Assembly: GCF_023061135.1 (NCBI RefSeq)
Contig: NZ_JAKGAN010000010.1
Coordinates: 38,726-102,725, forward strand
DNA length: 64,000 bases
Direction: 5' to 3'
DNA from: Chromohalobacter sarecensis
GTDB taxonomy: Bacteria > Pseudomonadota > Gammaproteobacteria > Pseudomonadales > Halomonadaceae
The notes beneath the pieces are model-generated. The model saw only the letters and a list, made by a program, of their open reading frames with translations, was not told where the DNA came from and did not search any database. Shown in pieces: positions 44,660 to 53,339 of this stretch (positions within the stretch are counted from its first letter, which is position 1; the number at the start of each line of letters is the position of its first letter). The position numbers and the translations under genes are program-made.

Positions 44660-46528
44660 ATGAATGCACCTAAGCAATCCGGCTTCGTGCTTGTCGTGGG
44701 CTTGATGCTGTTGACGGTGGCGTCCGGGGCTGTCGTGTCCAGTATGTCCCTCAACAAGTACCAAGAGCGCCAGGCGGGTAATTATGTGCGCACCAACAAT
44801 TATGTGGCAGGGGCGGATGAAGCTTTTCGACGCTTTCAGAGTACTGAAGAAGGCTGGGGAGAAGATGTTAAGGCAGTAGTAGAGGGAAGACTTGGTGATT
44901 CCGAGGAAGGTGCGATCATTTTCCCCTATGATGGCGATGAAAACTGGCTTCCTAGCGATGAGCGCGAAGGTTGGGCTCAAGAAAATAAAGATGATAATAA
45001 AGAAGACGATGACGATATTAAGTACGCCTTTACTCAGGCTGGGATTAAAAAAATTTTCAAGACTGATGAATCTCAAGTGCGTGTAGAATTCTGGGGGCAG
45101 GGAGAGTTAAGTGGCAATGATGTCGAAGGTAATAATGGACAAGAAATTCTGCATGCATATTATTCTATTACCAAGGGTGAAGAGGACGATGACGATCAGC
45201 CAGGTAGTGCCTATCGAGAGGTGCTAATGGGTTGCGAGGGGGTTGATGTATCCGGTGGTGGCGTTATCGATAGTTACGACTCGCGTGATGGGAGCTATGG
45301 TGGAGAAAATAGTAAGCGCAGTGTCGCGAAAATAAGCTCCATCTCTCAGGGGGGCGATATTGTCCTGAGTAGTGGGCAGCCGGTTTACGGAGATGTCGAG
45401 TCAGCGGGAGGTATTCGTATCGGCAACTCTGGCCCCATTCATGGTGATCTGAAAGCGAACGACGATATCGTGATAGATAACGGTGGTGCAAAAATCCTGG
45501 GTAATGTTGCGACTCGCCAAGCGGTGCGTTTCATCACCAGTGGCCTTATACAAGGCGATGTCGAGGCAAACAAAGAAATCGTCACTGGCAACTGGAGTTC
45601 GCGCATTGATGGAAACGCCACGGCGCCGATCGTGCGTACGACGACTGATCGTGACGTGGCGGAGCAGGTGGGCGGCAAGACCAAACGCGTCTCGCCGAAT
45701 GTTACCGCGGTTCCTGAAGTAGAAAATGGGCAACAAAGCTGTGAGGCTTTTACATCCTCGACAAGCAATGGCGCGACGATTGATGATTTGACCGGTGCAT
45801 TAGATGACCCCTCAGATTACCCCTCGTCGGGCAACCTGCCGCAAAGCTGGGCGGACTATAAGCTCACGCCGGATGGATTGAGCGGCCCCAGCTACGCCGT
45901 GCCCAATCCCGAGCGCTATAAGGTCACTCAGGGCGTTACGGTCGATGGGATATTTCCCGAATCCACTAATTTGCTAGTGCTGGATAGCTTCTCGCTGACG
46001 TCTGGCAACATCGACGTCGAGGGGGGCGATATGACGATTTACGTCAAGGGCGATGTCGATATCAGTAACGGTACCACGCTCAGCATTGCCGAGGGCAGTT
46101 CGCTGAAGATCGTCACCGAAGGGAGTTTCACCCTAAAGAGCAACCTCAAGGTTGAGTCCGACAGCCCGACCGACGACGAAGGCAATCCAATCCTGTCTCT
46201 CTATTCGACCTATGACGATGGCGGTGCCAACGCTTGGAATGCCGGCGTCAATATCAGCGCAGACTCCGCGTTCAAGGGCACCATCTTCGCGCCGAAGAGT
46301 ACCGTCAATGTCGCCGCTGGCGGGGGATTGTATGGCGCTGTGAAAGGACGGCGTGTCGAGGTTTCCGGCGGTGCTGGCATTCACTATGACGAAGCCTTGA
46401 TGGAGTCGACCATCGGTATCGGTGGGGGGCAATCCGGTAATGATAGTGACGAGGGTGATGAAAACGGCGAAAACAGCGGCAACACCTGGAAGCTGGAGGG
46501 CTTGTCATACGGAAATCCGGAGGCATGA
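44660..46528 (+). CDS. Giant PilX-like protein with beta-helix core
   Basis: 622 residues, against about 200 for ordinary PilX. Residues 1-60 are a PilX N-terminus (GFVLVVGLMLLTVASGAVVSS, then EAFRRFQ); the signal lacks Glu+5, as PilX proteins do. Acidic segments follow (DDNKEDDDD at 111-119, EEDDDD at 174-179). Residues 229-322 hold five units of 18-20 residues with a G(D/N)(V/L)-A-x-x-x-I pattern (VYGDVESAGGIRI, IHGDLKANDDIVI, ILGNVATRQAV, IQGDVEANKEIV, IDGNATA), suggesting a beta-solenoid. Residues 440-580 are a second beta-rich domain like DUF7305. Cysteines are only Cys192 and Cys361. Possibly a pilus-tip adhesin. Ends 1 base from the convergent FimT stop. Confidence 0.78.
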   Translation: MNAPKQSGFVLVVGLMLLTVASGAVVSSMSLNKYQERQAGNYVRTNNYVAGADEAFRRFQSTEEGWGEDVKAVVEGRLGDSEEGAIIFPYDGDENWLPSDEREGWAQENKDDNKEDDDDIKYAFTQAGIKKIFKTDESQVRVEFWGQGELSGNDVEGNNGQEILHAYYSITKGEEDDDDQPGSAYREVLMGCEGVDVSGGGVIDSYDSRDGSYGGENSKRSVAKISSISQGGDIVLSSGQPVYGDVESAGGIRIGNSGPIHGDLKANDDIVIDNGGAKILGNVATRQAVRFITSGLIQGDVEANKEIVTGNWSSRIDGNATAPIVRTTTDRDVAEQVGGKTKRVSPNVTAVPEVENGQQSCEAFTSSTSNGATIDDLTGALDDPSDYPSSGNLPQSWADYKLTPDGLSGPSYAVPNPERYKVTQGVTVDGIFPESTNLLVLDSFSLTSGNIDVEGGDMTIYVKGDVDISNGTTLSIAEGSSLKIVTEGSFTLKSNLKVESDSPTDDEGNPILSLYSTYDDGGANAWNAGVNISADSAFKGTIFAPKSTVNVAAGGGLYGAVKGRRVEVSGGAGIHYDEALMESTIGIGGGQSGNDSDEGDENGENSGNTWKLEGLSYGNPEA

Positions 46529-46529
46529 G

Positions 46530-47066
46530 TCACCGTGCGCAGGCGGTGTCTCCATTGGGCAGGCGCTCGATGCGTACCCGTCCGCCGCGGCTCAGCACGA
46601 TGCGCCGTGCCGGTGTCGTCGCCTTGGCCGTGCACAAATAGAAGCTGCCGATCTGGAAGCTGCCGGAGGCGCGGATCGAGTAGCCGTTTGGTGCGTAACG
46701 CACGTAGCGCCGCAAGGGTTGGTTGGCGTGCAGTCGGAGTCCGCCCGGCGGTGGGCCTCCCGCGCGTAACGTCGGTTCCTCAGATGATTGTTCGCCATCG
46801 TCGTCGCGATCGGCGAATATTCGCCAGCCCTTTTCCCACCCTTCCTGTTCGCTGATCATCATCACCGGCACGCCTTGGCGAATGGCTTCGCTGCGGGTGT
46901 AGTAGAGCGCCTGATAAAGCGTGTGGCTAGCGGCCTGCAAGCGTTGATCGCGCAGCAAGTGACCCATGGCGGGGACGCCCTGGGTGGTGAGCACGCCGAC
47001 GATGACGATGATCACGAGCAACTCGAGCAGTGTCATTCCTCGCATGTGTTGTGTTGTCGAGCGCAT
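46530..47066 (-). CDS. Minor pilin, FimT/GspH family (set 2)
   Basis: 178 residues, start ATG 47066 with AAAGG upstream. Signal HMRG|MTLLELLVIIVIVGVL, then GspH-like domain with EGWEKGWRIFADRDDDGE and RIVLSRGGRVRI near the end. It has Met at +1 after the Gly rather than Phe. Divergent from pilV of set 2 over a 71-base AT-rich promoter gap. Confidence 0.85.
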   Translation of the reverse strand: MRSTTQHMRGMTLLELLVIIVIVGVLTTQGVPAMGHLLRDQRLQAASHTLYQALYYTRSEAIRQGVPVMMISEQEGWEKGWRIFADRDDDGEQSSEEPTLRAGGPPPGGLRLHANQPLRRYVRYAPNGYSIRASGSFQIGSFYLCTAKATTPARRIVLSRGGRVRIERLPNGDTACAR

Positions 47067-47137
47067 CGATTGCCTTTCTTTATATTAGTATTTACTTTGT
47101 ATGTTTATAAAAGAGTTTAGGCAGACGAGCAAATACG

Positions 47138-47599
47138 ATGCGGGTGGCACACAGGAACGCGCGGTTACGGCATTGGCGTACGTCGGGTTTCAGCCTGATC
47201 GAAGTGCTGATCACGCTATTCATTTTGTCTTTCGGCATGCTGGGGTTGGCGGCTACTCAGACCCAGGCACTGCGCGCCCAGCGGCATGCCGATGCCCAGT
47301 CTCAGGCGGTACAGCGGGTGGGGGCCATGCTCGAACGTTTGCGCATCGACCGCCACGCTGCGCTGGCTGGCGACTACGACCAGCCGTGCAGTGACGACCC
47401 CGGCAGTGCCGCATCGGCCCAGGTGCACACCTGGCTGAGGGGACTTGTGAACGCGCTTCCCCAAGCGCAAGGCTGCATCGAGGTGGTGGGCGATGATGAC
47501 GTGGTGACGGCCACGGTAAAGGTAATCTGGCGAGCGCCCCGTGCGCGCTGGAGTGATGATGATGGGCAGCAGCAATATCGATTGCAGACCCAGCTTTGA
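47138..47599 (+). CDS. pilV: Minor pilin PilV (set 2)
   Basis: 153 residues. Signal RTSG|FSLIEVLITLFILSFGMLGLAATQTQALR is clearly PilV. Two cysteines (QPCSDD, QGCIEV) probably pair. The last ten residues QQQYRLQTQL are identical to a stretch in the next gene. Overlaps pilW by about 40 bases. Start codon ATG 47138 with a poor ribosome site. Confidence 0.87.
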   Translation: MRVAHRNARLRHWRTSGFSLIEVLITLFILSFGMLGLAATQTQALRAQRHADAQSQAVQRVGAMLERLRIDRHAALAGDYDQPCSDDPGSAASAQVHTWLRGLVNALPQAQGCIEVVGDDDVVTATVKVIWRAPRARWSDDDGQQQYRLQTQL

Positions 47600-48329
47600 G
47601 CGATCCACGCTGGGGCGACGGCGTCAACGTGGCGTGTCGCTGATCGAGTTGATGGTGAGCCTGGCACTGAGCATGATCGTGCTGCTTGGCGTCATCGACC
47701 TGTTCATCGCTTATCAGCAGCAGTATCGCCTGCAGACGCAACTGGCCCAGATGCAGGAAAGTGGCCGCTTCGTCACTGACGTGCTGACGCGGGAGCTACG
47801 CAAGGCCGGGTATTCGTCATGGCAGCGCGATCAGACCTTTCCAGCGACGCCGTATTTCGAGCAAGGCGCCATCGTCGAGGGGAGCGACAGCACCTTGCGG
47901 GTCCGCTATTACGGCAGCACGGATGAGCCTCTGCAGGATTGCCTGGGTGGGCGTCTTGAGAGCGCTGACATCGCGCGGGCCACGCTGTCGCTTAATACCG
48001 CGCAGGGATTGGACTGCGCGGTGGATAAAAACTCGCCGCAGCCCTTGGATGCACTTGTAGCTGACTGGGAGCTGCGTTATTTCGTCGAGGGTGGCTGGCA
48101 TCGCGCTGCGGGCGTCGGCGACTGGGCCAGCGTCAAGGGCGTGAGCATCGAGCTGCTCGTGGCGTCGCGACAGGATGGGCTCGTCGACGCGGCCTCGACG
48201 TATGTCTTCGACGGCGAAACCGTCACGGCGCCAGATCATCGCCTGTATCGGGTGTATACCACCAGCGTGGCGTTGCGCAATGTACTCTCGCCACCGCTTG
48301 TCACCTCGCAGGATGAGGCGTCATCGTGA
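47556..48329 (+). CDS. pilW: Minor pilin PilW (set 2)
   Basis: About 257 residues. Three ATGs (47556, 47559, 47562) lie after GGAG, so the exact start is open. Signal RRQRG|VSLIELMVSLALSMIVLLGVIDLFI with Glu+5. The C-terminal domain includes DCLGG and LDCAVD cysteines. Overlaps pilV upstream and pilX downstream (GTGA). Confidence 0.86.
   Translation: MMMGSSNIDCRPSFERSTLGRRRQRGVSLIELMVSLALSMIVLLGVIDLFIAYQQQYRLQTQLAQMQESGRFVTDVLTRELRKAGYSSWQRDQTFPATPYFEQGAIVEGSDSTLRVRYYGSTDEPLQDCLGGRLESADIARATLSLNTAQGLDCAVDKNSPQPLDALVADWELRYFVEGGWHRAAGVGDWASVKGVSIELLVASRQDGLVDAASTYVFDGETVTAPDHRLYRVYTTSVALRNVLSPPLVTSQDEASS
47567..47744 (+). repeat. Duplicated QQQYRLQTQL coding segment in PilV and PilW
   Basis: 47567-47596 (end of PilV) and 47715-47744 (stalk helix of PilW) encode the same ten residues. 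The 30-base copies differ at six positions, all synonymous. Confidence 0.75.
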
Positions 48330-48958
48330 GCCTCAACGGCCCCGCTCGGGAACGGGGCATGACGCTGGTCGTCGCGCTGATTCTGCTGATGGCGATGACG
48401 GCGTTGGGGCTCGCTGGGTTGCAGGGCGCGGTCCTGCAGGAGCGCATGGCACGCAACGTCATGGATCGCCAAGTGGCGTTTCAAGCGGCGCAGGCGGCCT
48501 TGGCAGAAGGCGAATGGCGATTGCGTCACGCGGATTACACACTGCCCGATGCCCAAGGCGACTGCACGGCGCCGGATTGCCTGACGCCGCAGCCATCGCA
48601 TGCTAGCCAATGGCCGGCCGCGCGCTGGAGACGTGACGGTGTGGCATATGGTGACAGCGGCGCCCAGTCACTCGCAGGTGTCAGCGAGTCGCCGCGTGTG
48701 ACGTTCTCGCTGCTGGCGAGTGTGTGTCCTAAGGCCGGCGCGTCCTGCCAAGTGCGTGTCGAGATGACGGCTTTCGGCTGGGGTTCGCGTCCGGTGACGC
48801 ATGCGCTACTCGAACGCCGCGTCACGCTGATGCTGCCTCGCGCGACGGGCGAGGCGTTGATTCAAGCCCAGCAGGCGCAGGCCGATAATGATGACACAAG
48901 CGTTACCTCTTTTTCCGAAGGGCCCTTTCGTCCGGCGTGGCGTGAGGTCTTGCGTTGA
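48326..48958 (+). CDS. pilX: Minor pilin PilX (set 2)
   Basis: 210 residues, normal PilX length. N-terminus [25 protein letters not shown] with no Glu+5, then [26 protein letters not shown], the PilX_N pattern. Four cysteines, two near GDCTAPDCL and two in [14 protein letters not shown] start overlaps the pilW stop. No pilY1 follows; the next gene is pilE-like. Confidence 0.87.
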   Translation: MSLNGPARERGMTLVVALILLMAMTALGLAGLQGAVLQERMARNVMDRQVAFQAAQAALAEGEWRLRHADYTLPDAQGDCTAPDCLTPQPSHASQWPAARWRRDGVAYGDSGAQSLAGVSESPRVTFSLLASVCPKAGASCQVRVEMTAFGWGSRPVTHALLERRVTLMLPRATGEALIQAQQAQADNDDTSVTSFSEGPFRPAWREVLR

Positions 48959-49005
48959 GTGCCTTGCGTAGCACGTCTCGTTTTCCATCTTCAGGAGCCC
49001 ATGCC

Positions 49006-49383
49006 ATGCGTCGATCCCAAGGCTTCAGCCTGATCGAGTTGATGATCGTGCTGGTCATCATCGGGATCCTGGCAGCGATCGCCATCCCCTCGTACACCGA
49101 TTATGTGCGCAAGGCGGAGCGCGCCAAGGCCCAGACTAAATTGATGGAATGGGCGTATCAGATGGAGCGTCAGTACACGCAATATAATCGCTACGATGCT
49201 GGCGATACAGATGAACTGGTGCCGGAGAGTGAGGCTTACAAGTTCAGCTACACTGCGCCTTCGGCCAACGAATTTACGCTCAAGGCGACGCTCAAGAACA
49301 GCCAGGATGGGCAGGATTGTGCTTGGATGACGCTGGATCAGGCCGGCCAACGGACAGAGCCGGCGGGCGAGGACTGCTGGTAA
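49006..49383 (+). CDS. pilE: PilE-like type IV pilin
   Basis: 125 residues from ATG 49006 (AGGAG 8 bases upstream). Signal [42 protein letters not shown] (in part) is a classic pilin N-terminus. The C-terminal disulfide loop is Cys-AWMTLDQ...EDCW. In pseudomonads PilE is the minor pilin ending the fimU-pilVWXY1-pilE operon, so this is probably the same; a major-pilin role is not excluded. Confidence 0.87.
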   Translation: MRRSQGFSLIELMIVLVIIGILAAIAIPSYTDYVRKAERAKAQTKLMEWAYQMERQYTQYNRYDAGDTDELVPESEAYKFSYTAPSANEFTLKATLKNSQDGQDCAWMTLDQAGQRTEPAGEDCW

Positions 49384-49451
49384 GATGGGCACCGATAGCC
49401 GCTGCCATGCACGCTTAGCACATGGTAGATTGCGGGTTTCGCAGCGATGAA

Positions 49452-50552
49452 ATGAGTGCCCGCGTGAGTGATTTCTTGATCGTTGGGGGCGGCGTCATCG
49501 GCATGATGACGGCCCTGCAACTCGCCGACGCTGGTGGTCGCGTCACCCTGCTCGAGCGCGGCGAATGCGGCCGTGAGGCTTCCTGGGCCGGCGGCGGCAT
49601 CGTCTCCCCGTTGTATCCCTGGCGCTATAGCGCGCCGATTTCCGCATTGTCGCGCTATTCCGAAGGCGTCTATCCCGAACTGTCACTGCGCTTGCTCGAA
49701 GAAACCGGCATCGACCCCGAGTATCGCCAGCGAGGCTTGCTGTATCTGCGGGTCGACGATGAACCCCAGGCACTTGCGTGGGCACGGGAGGTCGGCAAGC
49801 CCTTGGAGCGGGTCGGTGCCGATACGATTTACGCCAAGGAGCCTAATGCCGCGCCCGGTGTTGATTCGGCGTTGTGGATGCCGACCTTGGGCAGCATTCG
49901 TAATCCGCGCTTGTGCAAGGCGCTGCGGGCCCGCCTGCAGGCAATGCCTAACGTCACCCTGCGCGAGCATGTCGAGGTCGAGGCGCTGGATGTGGCGGAT
50001 GGACGCCTTCGCGGTGTACGGACGTCCAAGGGGTACGAGGCAGCCGAGAGCGTGGTGGTGTGCGGCGGCGCCTGGGCCGGTGAGCTGCTGGCGGGGGTCG
50101 GCGTGACATTGCCGGTGCGTCCGGTGCGTGGCCAGATGATCCTGTTCAAGGCGCCGCCCGGCCTGGTCGAGCGGGTGGTGCTGAAGGATGGCCGTTACGT
50201 GATTCCGCGCGGCGATGGGCGCATTGTCGCCGGCTCGACGCTGGAAGAAGTGGGATTCGATCAGCGCACTACCGAGGCGGCCAAGGGCTCGCTTTACGAT
50301 AGCGCGCTGTCGATCGTACCGGCGCTGGCCGAATGCCCGGTGGAGCATCACTGGGCCGGCTTGCGCCCCGGGTCGCCGGATGGGGTGCCGTATATCGGTG
50401 CGGTACCGGACGTCGAGGGGGTATGGGTCAACGCCGGCCATTATCGCAATGGCCTGGTGCTGGCGCCGGCCTCGACGCGGCTGCTGGCCGACCAACTGCT
50501 GCATCGCGTGCCGGTGGTCGATCCCGCTCCTTATCAGTTGGGCAGCGTCTGA
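49452..50552 (+). CDS. thiO: ThiO, glycine oxidase
   Basis: Flavin oxidase giving iminoglycine for the thiazole of thiamine. 366 residues from ATG 49452; a GTG at 49464 and an ATG at 49422 are alternatives, none with a strong ribosome site. FAD motif FLIVGGGVIGMMTALQLA, then ERGECGREASWAGGGIVSPLYPWR, the ThiO signature, and the C-terminal GLRPGSPDGVPYIG...AGHYRNGLVLAP. No other thi genes adjoin it. Confidence 0.9.
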   Translation: MSARVSDFLIVGGGVIGMMTALQLADAGGRVTLLERGECGREASWAGGGIVSPLYPWRYSAPISALSRYSEGVYPELSLRLLEETGIDPEYRQRGLLYLRVDDEPQALAWAREVGKPLERVGADTIYAKEPNAAPGVDSALWMPTLGSIRNPRLCKALRARLQAMPNVTLREHVEVEALDVADGRLRGVRTSKGYEAAESVVVCGGAWAGELLAGVGVTLPVRPVRGQMILFKAPPGLVERVVLKDGRYVIPRGDGRIVAGSTLEEVGFDQRTTEAAKGSLYDSALSIVPALAECPVEHHWAGLRPGSPDGVPYIGAVPDVEGVWVNAGHYRNGLVLAPASTRLLADQLLHRVPVVDPAPYQLGSV

Positions 50553-50660
50553 CGACACGGCGTTTTGCCAGCGAGCCGGCGTTGCGTGACAATACAGCCA
50601 TGAGGCCGTCTCGACGGCAGTTTTCACAGCCAATCGCAATGAGAGAGGCGCTTTCCGCTC

Positions 50661-52292
50661 ATGCAAGACCTGACTCTGGTGATGGCCCAGCTCGACCCGT
50701 TGGTGGGCGATATCCCCGGCAATACCGCGCAGGCTATCGAGGCCGTGCGCGAAGCGCGCATCGAACACCGCGCCGATGTGGTGGTCTTCCCCGAACTGTT
50801 CCTGACCGGCTACCCGCCGGAAGACTTGTTGCTGCGCGAGTCGATGGAAACGCGCCTGGAAGAGGCGCGCGCCACGATGGCACGCAAGGTGTCGCGTGAC
50901 GTGATGGTCGTCATCGGCTATCCGGGGAAGCGCGATGGCCGGCTCTATAACCTTGCGGGTGTGTTGTACAACGGCGAATGGCTCGGCGAGTACGCCAAGC
51001 AGGCGCTGCCCAACTACCAGGTGTTCGACGAGCAGCGCTACTTCACTCCAGGAGACACGCCGCTGGTCATCGAGCATGGTGGCGCCAAACTGGGCATCCT
51101 GGTGTGCGAGGATCTGTGGGACGGCGCGCCGGTGACGCAGAGCGTCGAGGCCGGCGCCGATATTCTGGTCACGCTCAACGCCTCGCCTTACCACCGCGAC
51201 AAGCCGCTCGAGCGCGAACGCCTATTCGCCCGGCGTGCTCAGGCGGCTGCGCGGCCGCTGGTGTATCTCAATCAGATCGGCGGCCAGGACGAACTGGTCT
51301 TCGATGGTGGCTCGCTGGTGCTCGATGCCCAGGGCGAGGTGGCGGTGCGCGCGCCATTCTGGGAGGTCGGCCTGATGCCGGTGCGTTTTACTGACGCACA
51401 AGGCGTATGGGCGCCGGAGGCCGGCGAATGCGAGCCGCTGTTGAGCTCGGAAGAAAGCCTGTATTGCGCACTGGTGACTGGGCTTCGCGACTACGTCAAC
51501 AAGAGCGGCTTCCAGGGCGTGGTGCTGGGGCTTTCCGGCGGCATCGACTCGGCCCTGTCGCTTGCCATCGCGGTTGATGCGCTGGGCCCTGAGCGCGTGC
51601 AAGCGGTGATGATGCCTTATCACTACACGGCGGATATCTCCAAGGCGGATGCCGCTGCTCAGGCGGATTTGCTGGGCGTGCATTACGAGGTCATGCCGAT
51701 TGCGCCGATGGTCGAGGCTTTTACCGCGACGCTGGAAGAAAGCTTCGCCGGTACCCAGCGCGATACCACCGAAGAAAACCTGCAATCGCGTTGCCGGGGC
51801 GTGCTGTTGATGGCGCTTTCCAACAAGAAGGGGCTGATGGTACTGAGCACCGGCAACAAGAGCGAGATGGCGGTGGGCTATGCCACGCTATATGGCGATA
51901 TGGTGGGCGGCTACAATGCGCTCAAGGACGTCTACAAGACGTGGGTGTATCGCCTTGCCAAGTGGCGCAATGCGCAGGAGCCGGCCATCCCCGAGCGCGT
52001 CATCACGCGCCCGCCTTCTGCCGAGTTGGCGCCGGACCAAGTGGACAGCGACTCGCTACCAGGCTACGACGAATTGGATGCTATCCTCGAACGCTATATC
52101 GAAGGCGACATGAGCGCCGAGGCGATCATCGATGCCGGCTTCGCCAGCGAGGATGTCTATCGGGTCGTGAAGCTGGTCGACCGCAGCGAATACAAGCGGC
52201 GTCAGGCACCGGTGGGGGTTCGCGTAACGGCGCGCGGGTTCGGGCGTGATCGTCGCTATCCCATCGTCAACGGCTGGCAGCCGGGGGAATAA
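50661..52292 (+). CDS. nadE: NadE, glutamine-dependent NAD+ synthetase
   Basis: Final step of NAD synthesis. 543 residues: an N-terminal nitrilase-type glutaminase with the triad Glu45 (FPELFLTGY), Lys113 (YAKQALPNY) and Cys149 (LVCEDLW), and a C-terminal synthetase with the ATP-pyrophosphatase loop SGGIDS at 292-297 and STGNKSE. GAGAG precedes ATG 50661. Ends 130 bases before the convergent bamD. Confidence 0.96.
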   Translation: MQDLTLVMAQLDPLVGDIPGNTAQAIEAVREARIEHRADVVVFPELFLTGYPPEDLLLRESMETRLEEARATMARKVSRDVMVVIGYPGKRDGRLYNLAGVLYNGEWLGEYAKQALPNYQVFDEQRYFTPGDTPLVIEHGGAKLGILVCEDLWDGAPVTQSVEAGADILVTLNASPYHRDKPLERERLFARRAQAAARPLVYLNQIGGQDELVFDGGSLVLDAQGEVAVRAPFWEVGLMPVRFTDAQGVWAPEAGECEPLLSSEESLYCALVTGLRDYVNKSGFQGVVLGLSGGIDSALSLAIAVDALGPERVQAVMMPYHYTADISKADAAAQADLLGVHYEVMPIAPMVEAFTATLEESFAGTQRDTTEENLQSRCRGVLLMALSNKKGLMVLSTGNKSEMAVGYATLYGDMVGGYNALKDVYKTWVYRLAKWRNAQEPAIPERVITRPPSAELAPDQVDSDSLPGYDELDAILERYIEGDMSAEAIIDAGFASEDVYRVVKLVDRSEYKRRQAPVGVRVTARGFGRDRRYPIVNGWQPGE

Positions 52293-52326
52293 ACCCGGTT
52301 TCGAGATACGGGCCGCGAGCTCCGAA

Positions 52327-52370
52327 AAGCAAGACATCTCCGCTGGAAATATCCTGCGGAGATGTTGCTT
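52327..52370. terminator. Hairpin between nadE and bamD
   Basis: Long interrupted stem: CATCTCCGC/GCGGAGATG (9 bp) and, past a small bulge, AAGCA/TGCTT. Suitable for both convergent genes, though the T tract is short. Confidence 0.6.
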
Positions 52371-52391
52371 TCATGAAGGGCTAATCTTGTT

Positions 52392-52419
52392 GCTCGAAGC
52401 TCGAAGCTCGAAGCTCGAA
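52392..52419 (+). repeat. Four tandem GCTCGAA heptamers
   Basis: Perfect 7-bp unit repeated four times in the nadE-bamD gap, nine bases before the bamD stop. No coding role. Confidence 0.9.
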
Positions 52420-52427
52420 GCCGATCG

Positions 52428-53234
52428 TCAGTCGTTTAGCGTCAGCGGCTCGGCGTCGACATGCTCGGGCTCGAAAGTCTTGCCATCGAGGCGCGGATTG
52501 TCGGGATCGTTGTCGATGAGCGTCTGCAAGGCGTCGCGTGCCCGCTCGGGCATGTTCATCCCCATGTAGCCCTCGACCATTACCGCCAGGGCGTCGCGCG
52601 TGGCGGGCGTCTGCGGGTAATGCTCGAGCACCCATTTGCCGCGATTGATCGCCGCCAGATAGGCGCCTTTGCGAAGATAAAAGTCGGCGACTTGCAGTTC
52701 GTGACGCGAGAGCACGTTACGCAGATAGACGATGCGCTGGCGCGCGTCAGCCGCGTAGGGGCTTTCCGGGAAGCGACGCACCAACTCGCCGAAGTCGACA
52801 TTGGCATCGCGAGTGGCGCCAAGATCCCGCTTGGAGATATCGATCAGCTCGAGCCCTTCGAGGCTGAAACGCCCGGATTGGTAAGCCGCGAGCCCGCGCA
52901 TGTAATACGCGTAGTCGACCTGCTCGTGATCGGGGTGCAAGCGAATGAAGCGGCTGGCGGCGGCGCGTGCCTGCTCCCAGTCTTCAGTCTGATAGTACGC
53001 GTAGATCAGCTCCAACTGGGCCTGCTCTGCGTAACGACCGAAGGGGAAGCGGGTATCCAACGCCTCGAGGCGTGTCACGGCGGTGCTGTAACGCCCGGCA
53101 TCCAGTGACTCTTGAGCTTGCTGGTAAAGATCCTGCTCTTGTATATCCGGGGCCGGCTCGTTGCTGGCGCAACCGGCGAGCAGTGCGCCGCTAAGCAGCA
53201 ACGCACCGAACGTGCCAAGTGAAGGGAATCGCAT
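52428..53234 (-). CDS. bamD: BamD, outer-membrane protein assembly lipoprotein
   Basis: Essential part of the BAM complex. 268 residues from ATG 53234, with GAGG 6 bases upstream (an ATG two codons earlier is too close to it). Lipobox LLAG|C; the next residues ASNE avoid Asp+2, so it is sent to the outer membrane. TPR-like repeats follow (QAQESLDAGRYSTAV, RFPFGRYAEQAQLELIYAYY, RFPESPYAADARQR, EHYPQTPATRDAL). Confidence 0.96.
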   Translation of the reverse strand: MRFPSLGTFGALLLSGALLAGCASNEPAPDIQEQDLYQQAQESLDAGRYSTAVTRLEALDTRFPFGRYAEQAQLELIYAYYQTEDWEQARAAASRFIRLHPDHEQVDYAYYMRGLAAYQSGRFSLEGLELIDISKRDLGATRDANVDFGELVRRFPESPYAADARQRIVYLRNVLSRHELQVADFYLRKGAYLAAINRGKWVLEHYPQTPATRDALAVMVEGYMGMNMPERARDALQTLIDNDPDNPRLDGKTFEPEHVDAEPLTLND

Positions 53235-53339
53235 CGTCATCCTCGTTCAACCAATACGGGGCGGCCGTGCTAGAATCCGCCAGTTCGGAGTCACTATAAA
53301 GCAAACGCCCCCGGTGGCGAAATGGAACCGAGCATTGCC

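Noticed and set aside
49683..51194. 503-residue minus-strand frame across thiO and nadE
   Set aside because: Spans two well-identified genes on the other strand; composition is that of a GC-rich shadow frame.
52392..52419. CRISPR-like array
   Set aside because: Units are 7 bp with no spacers, and no cas genes are present anywhere in the window.
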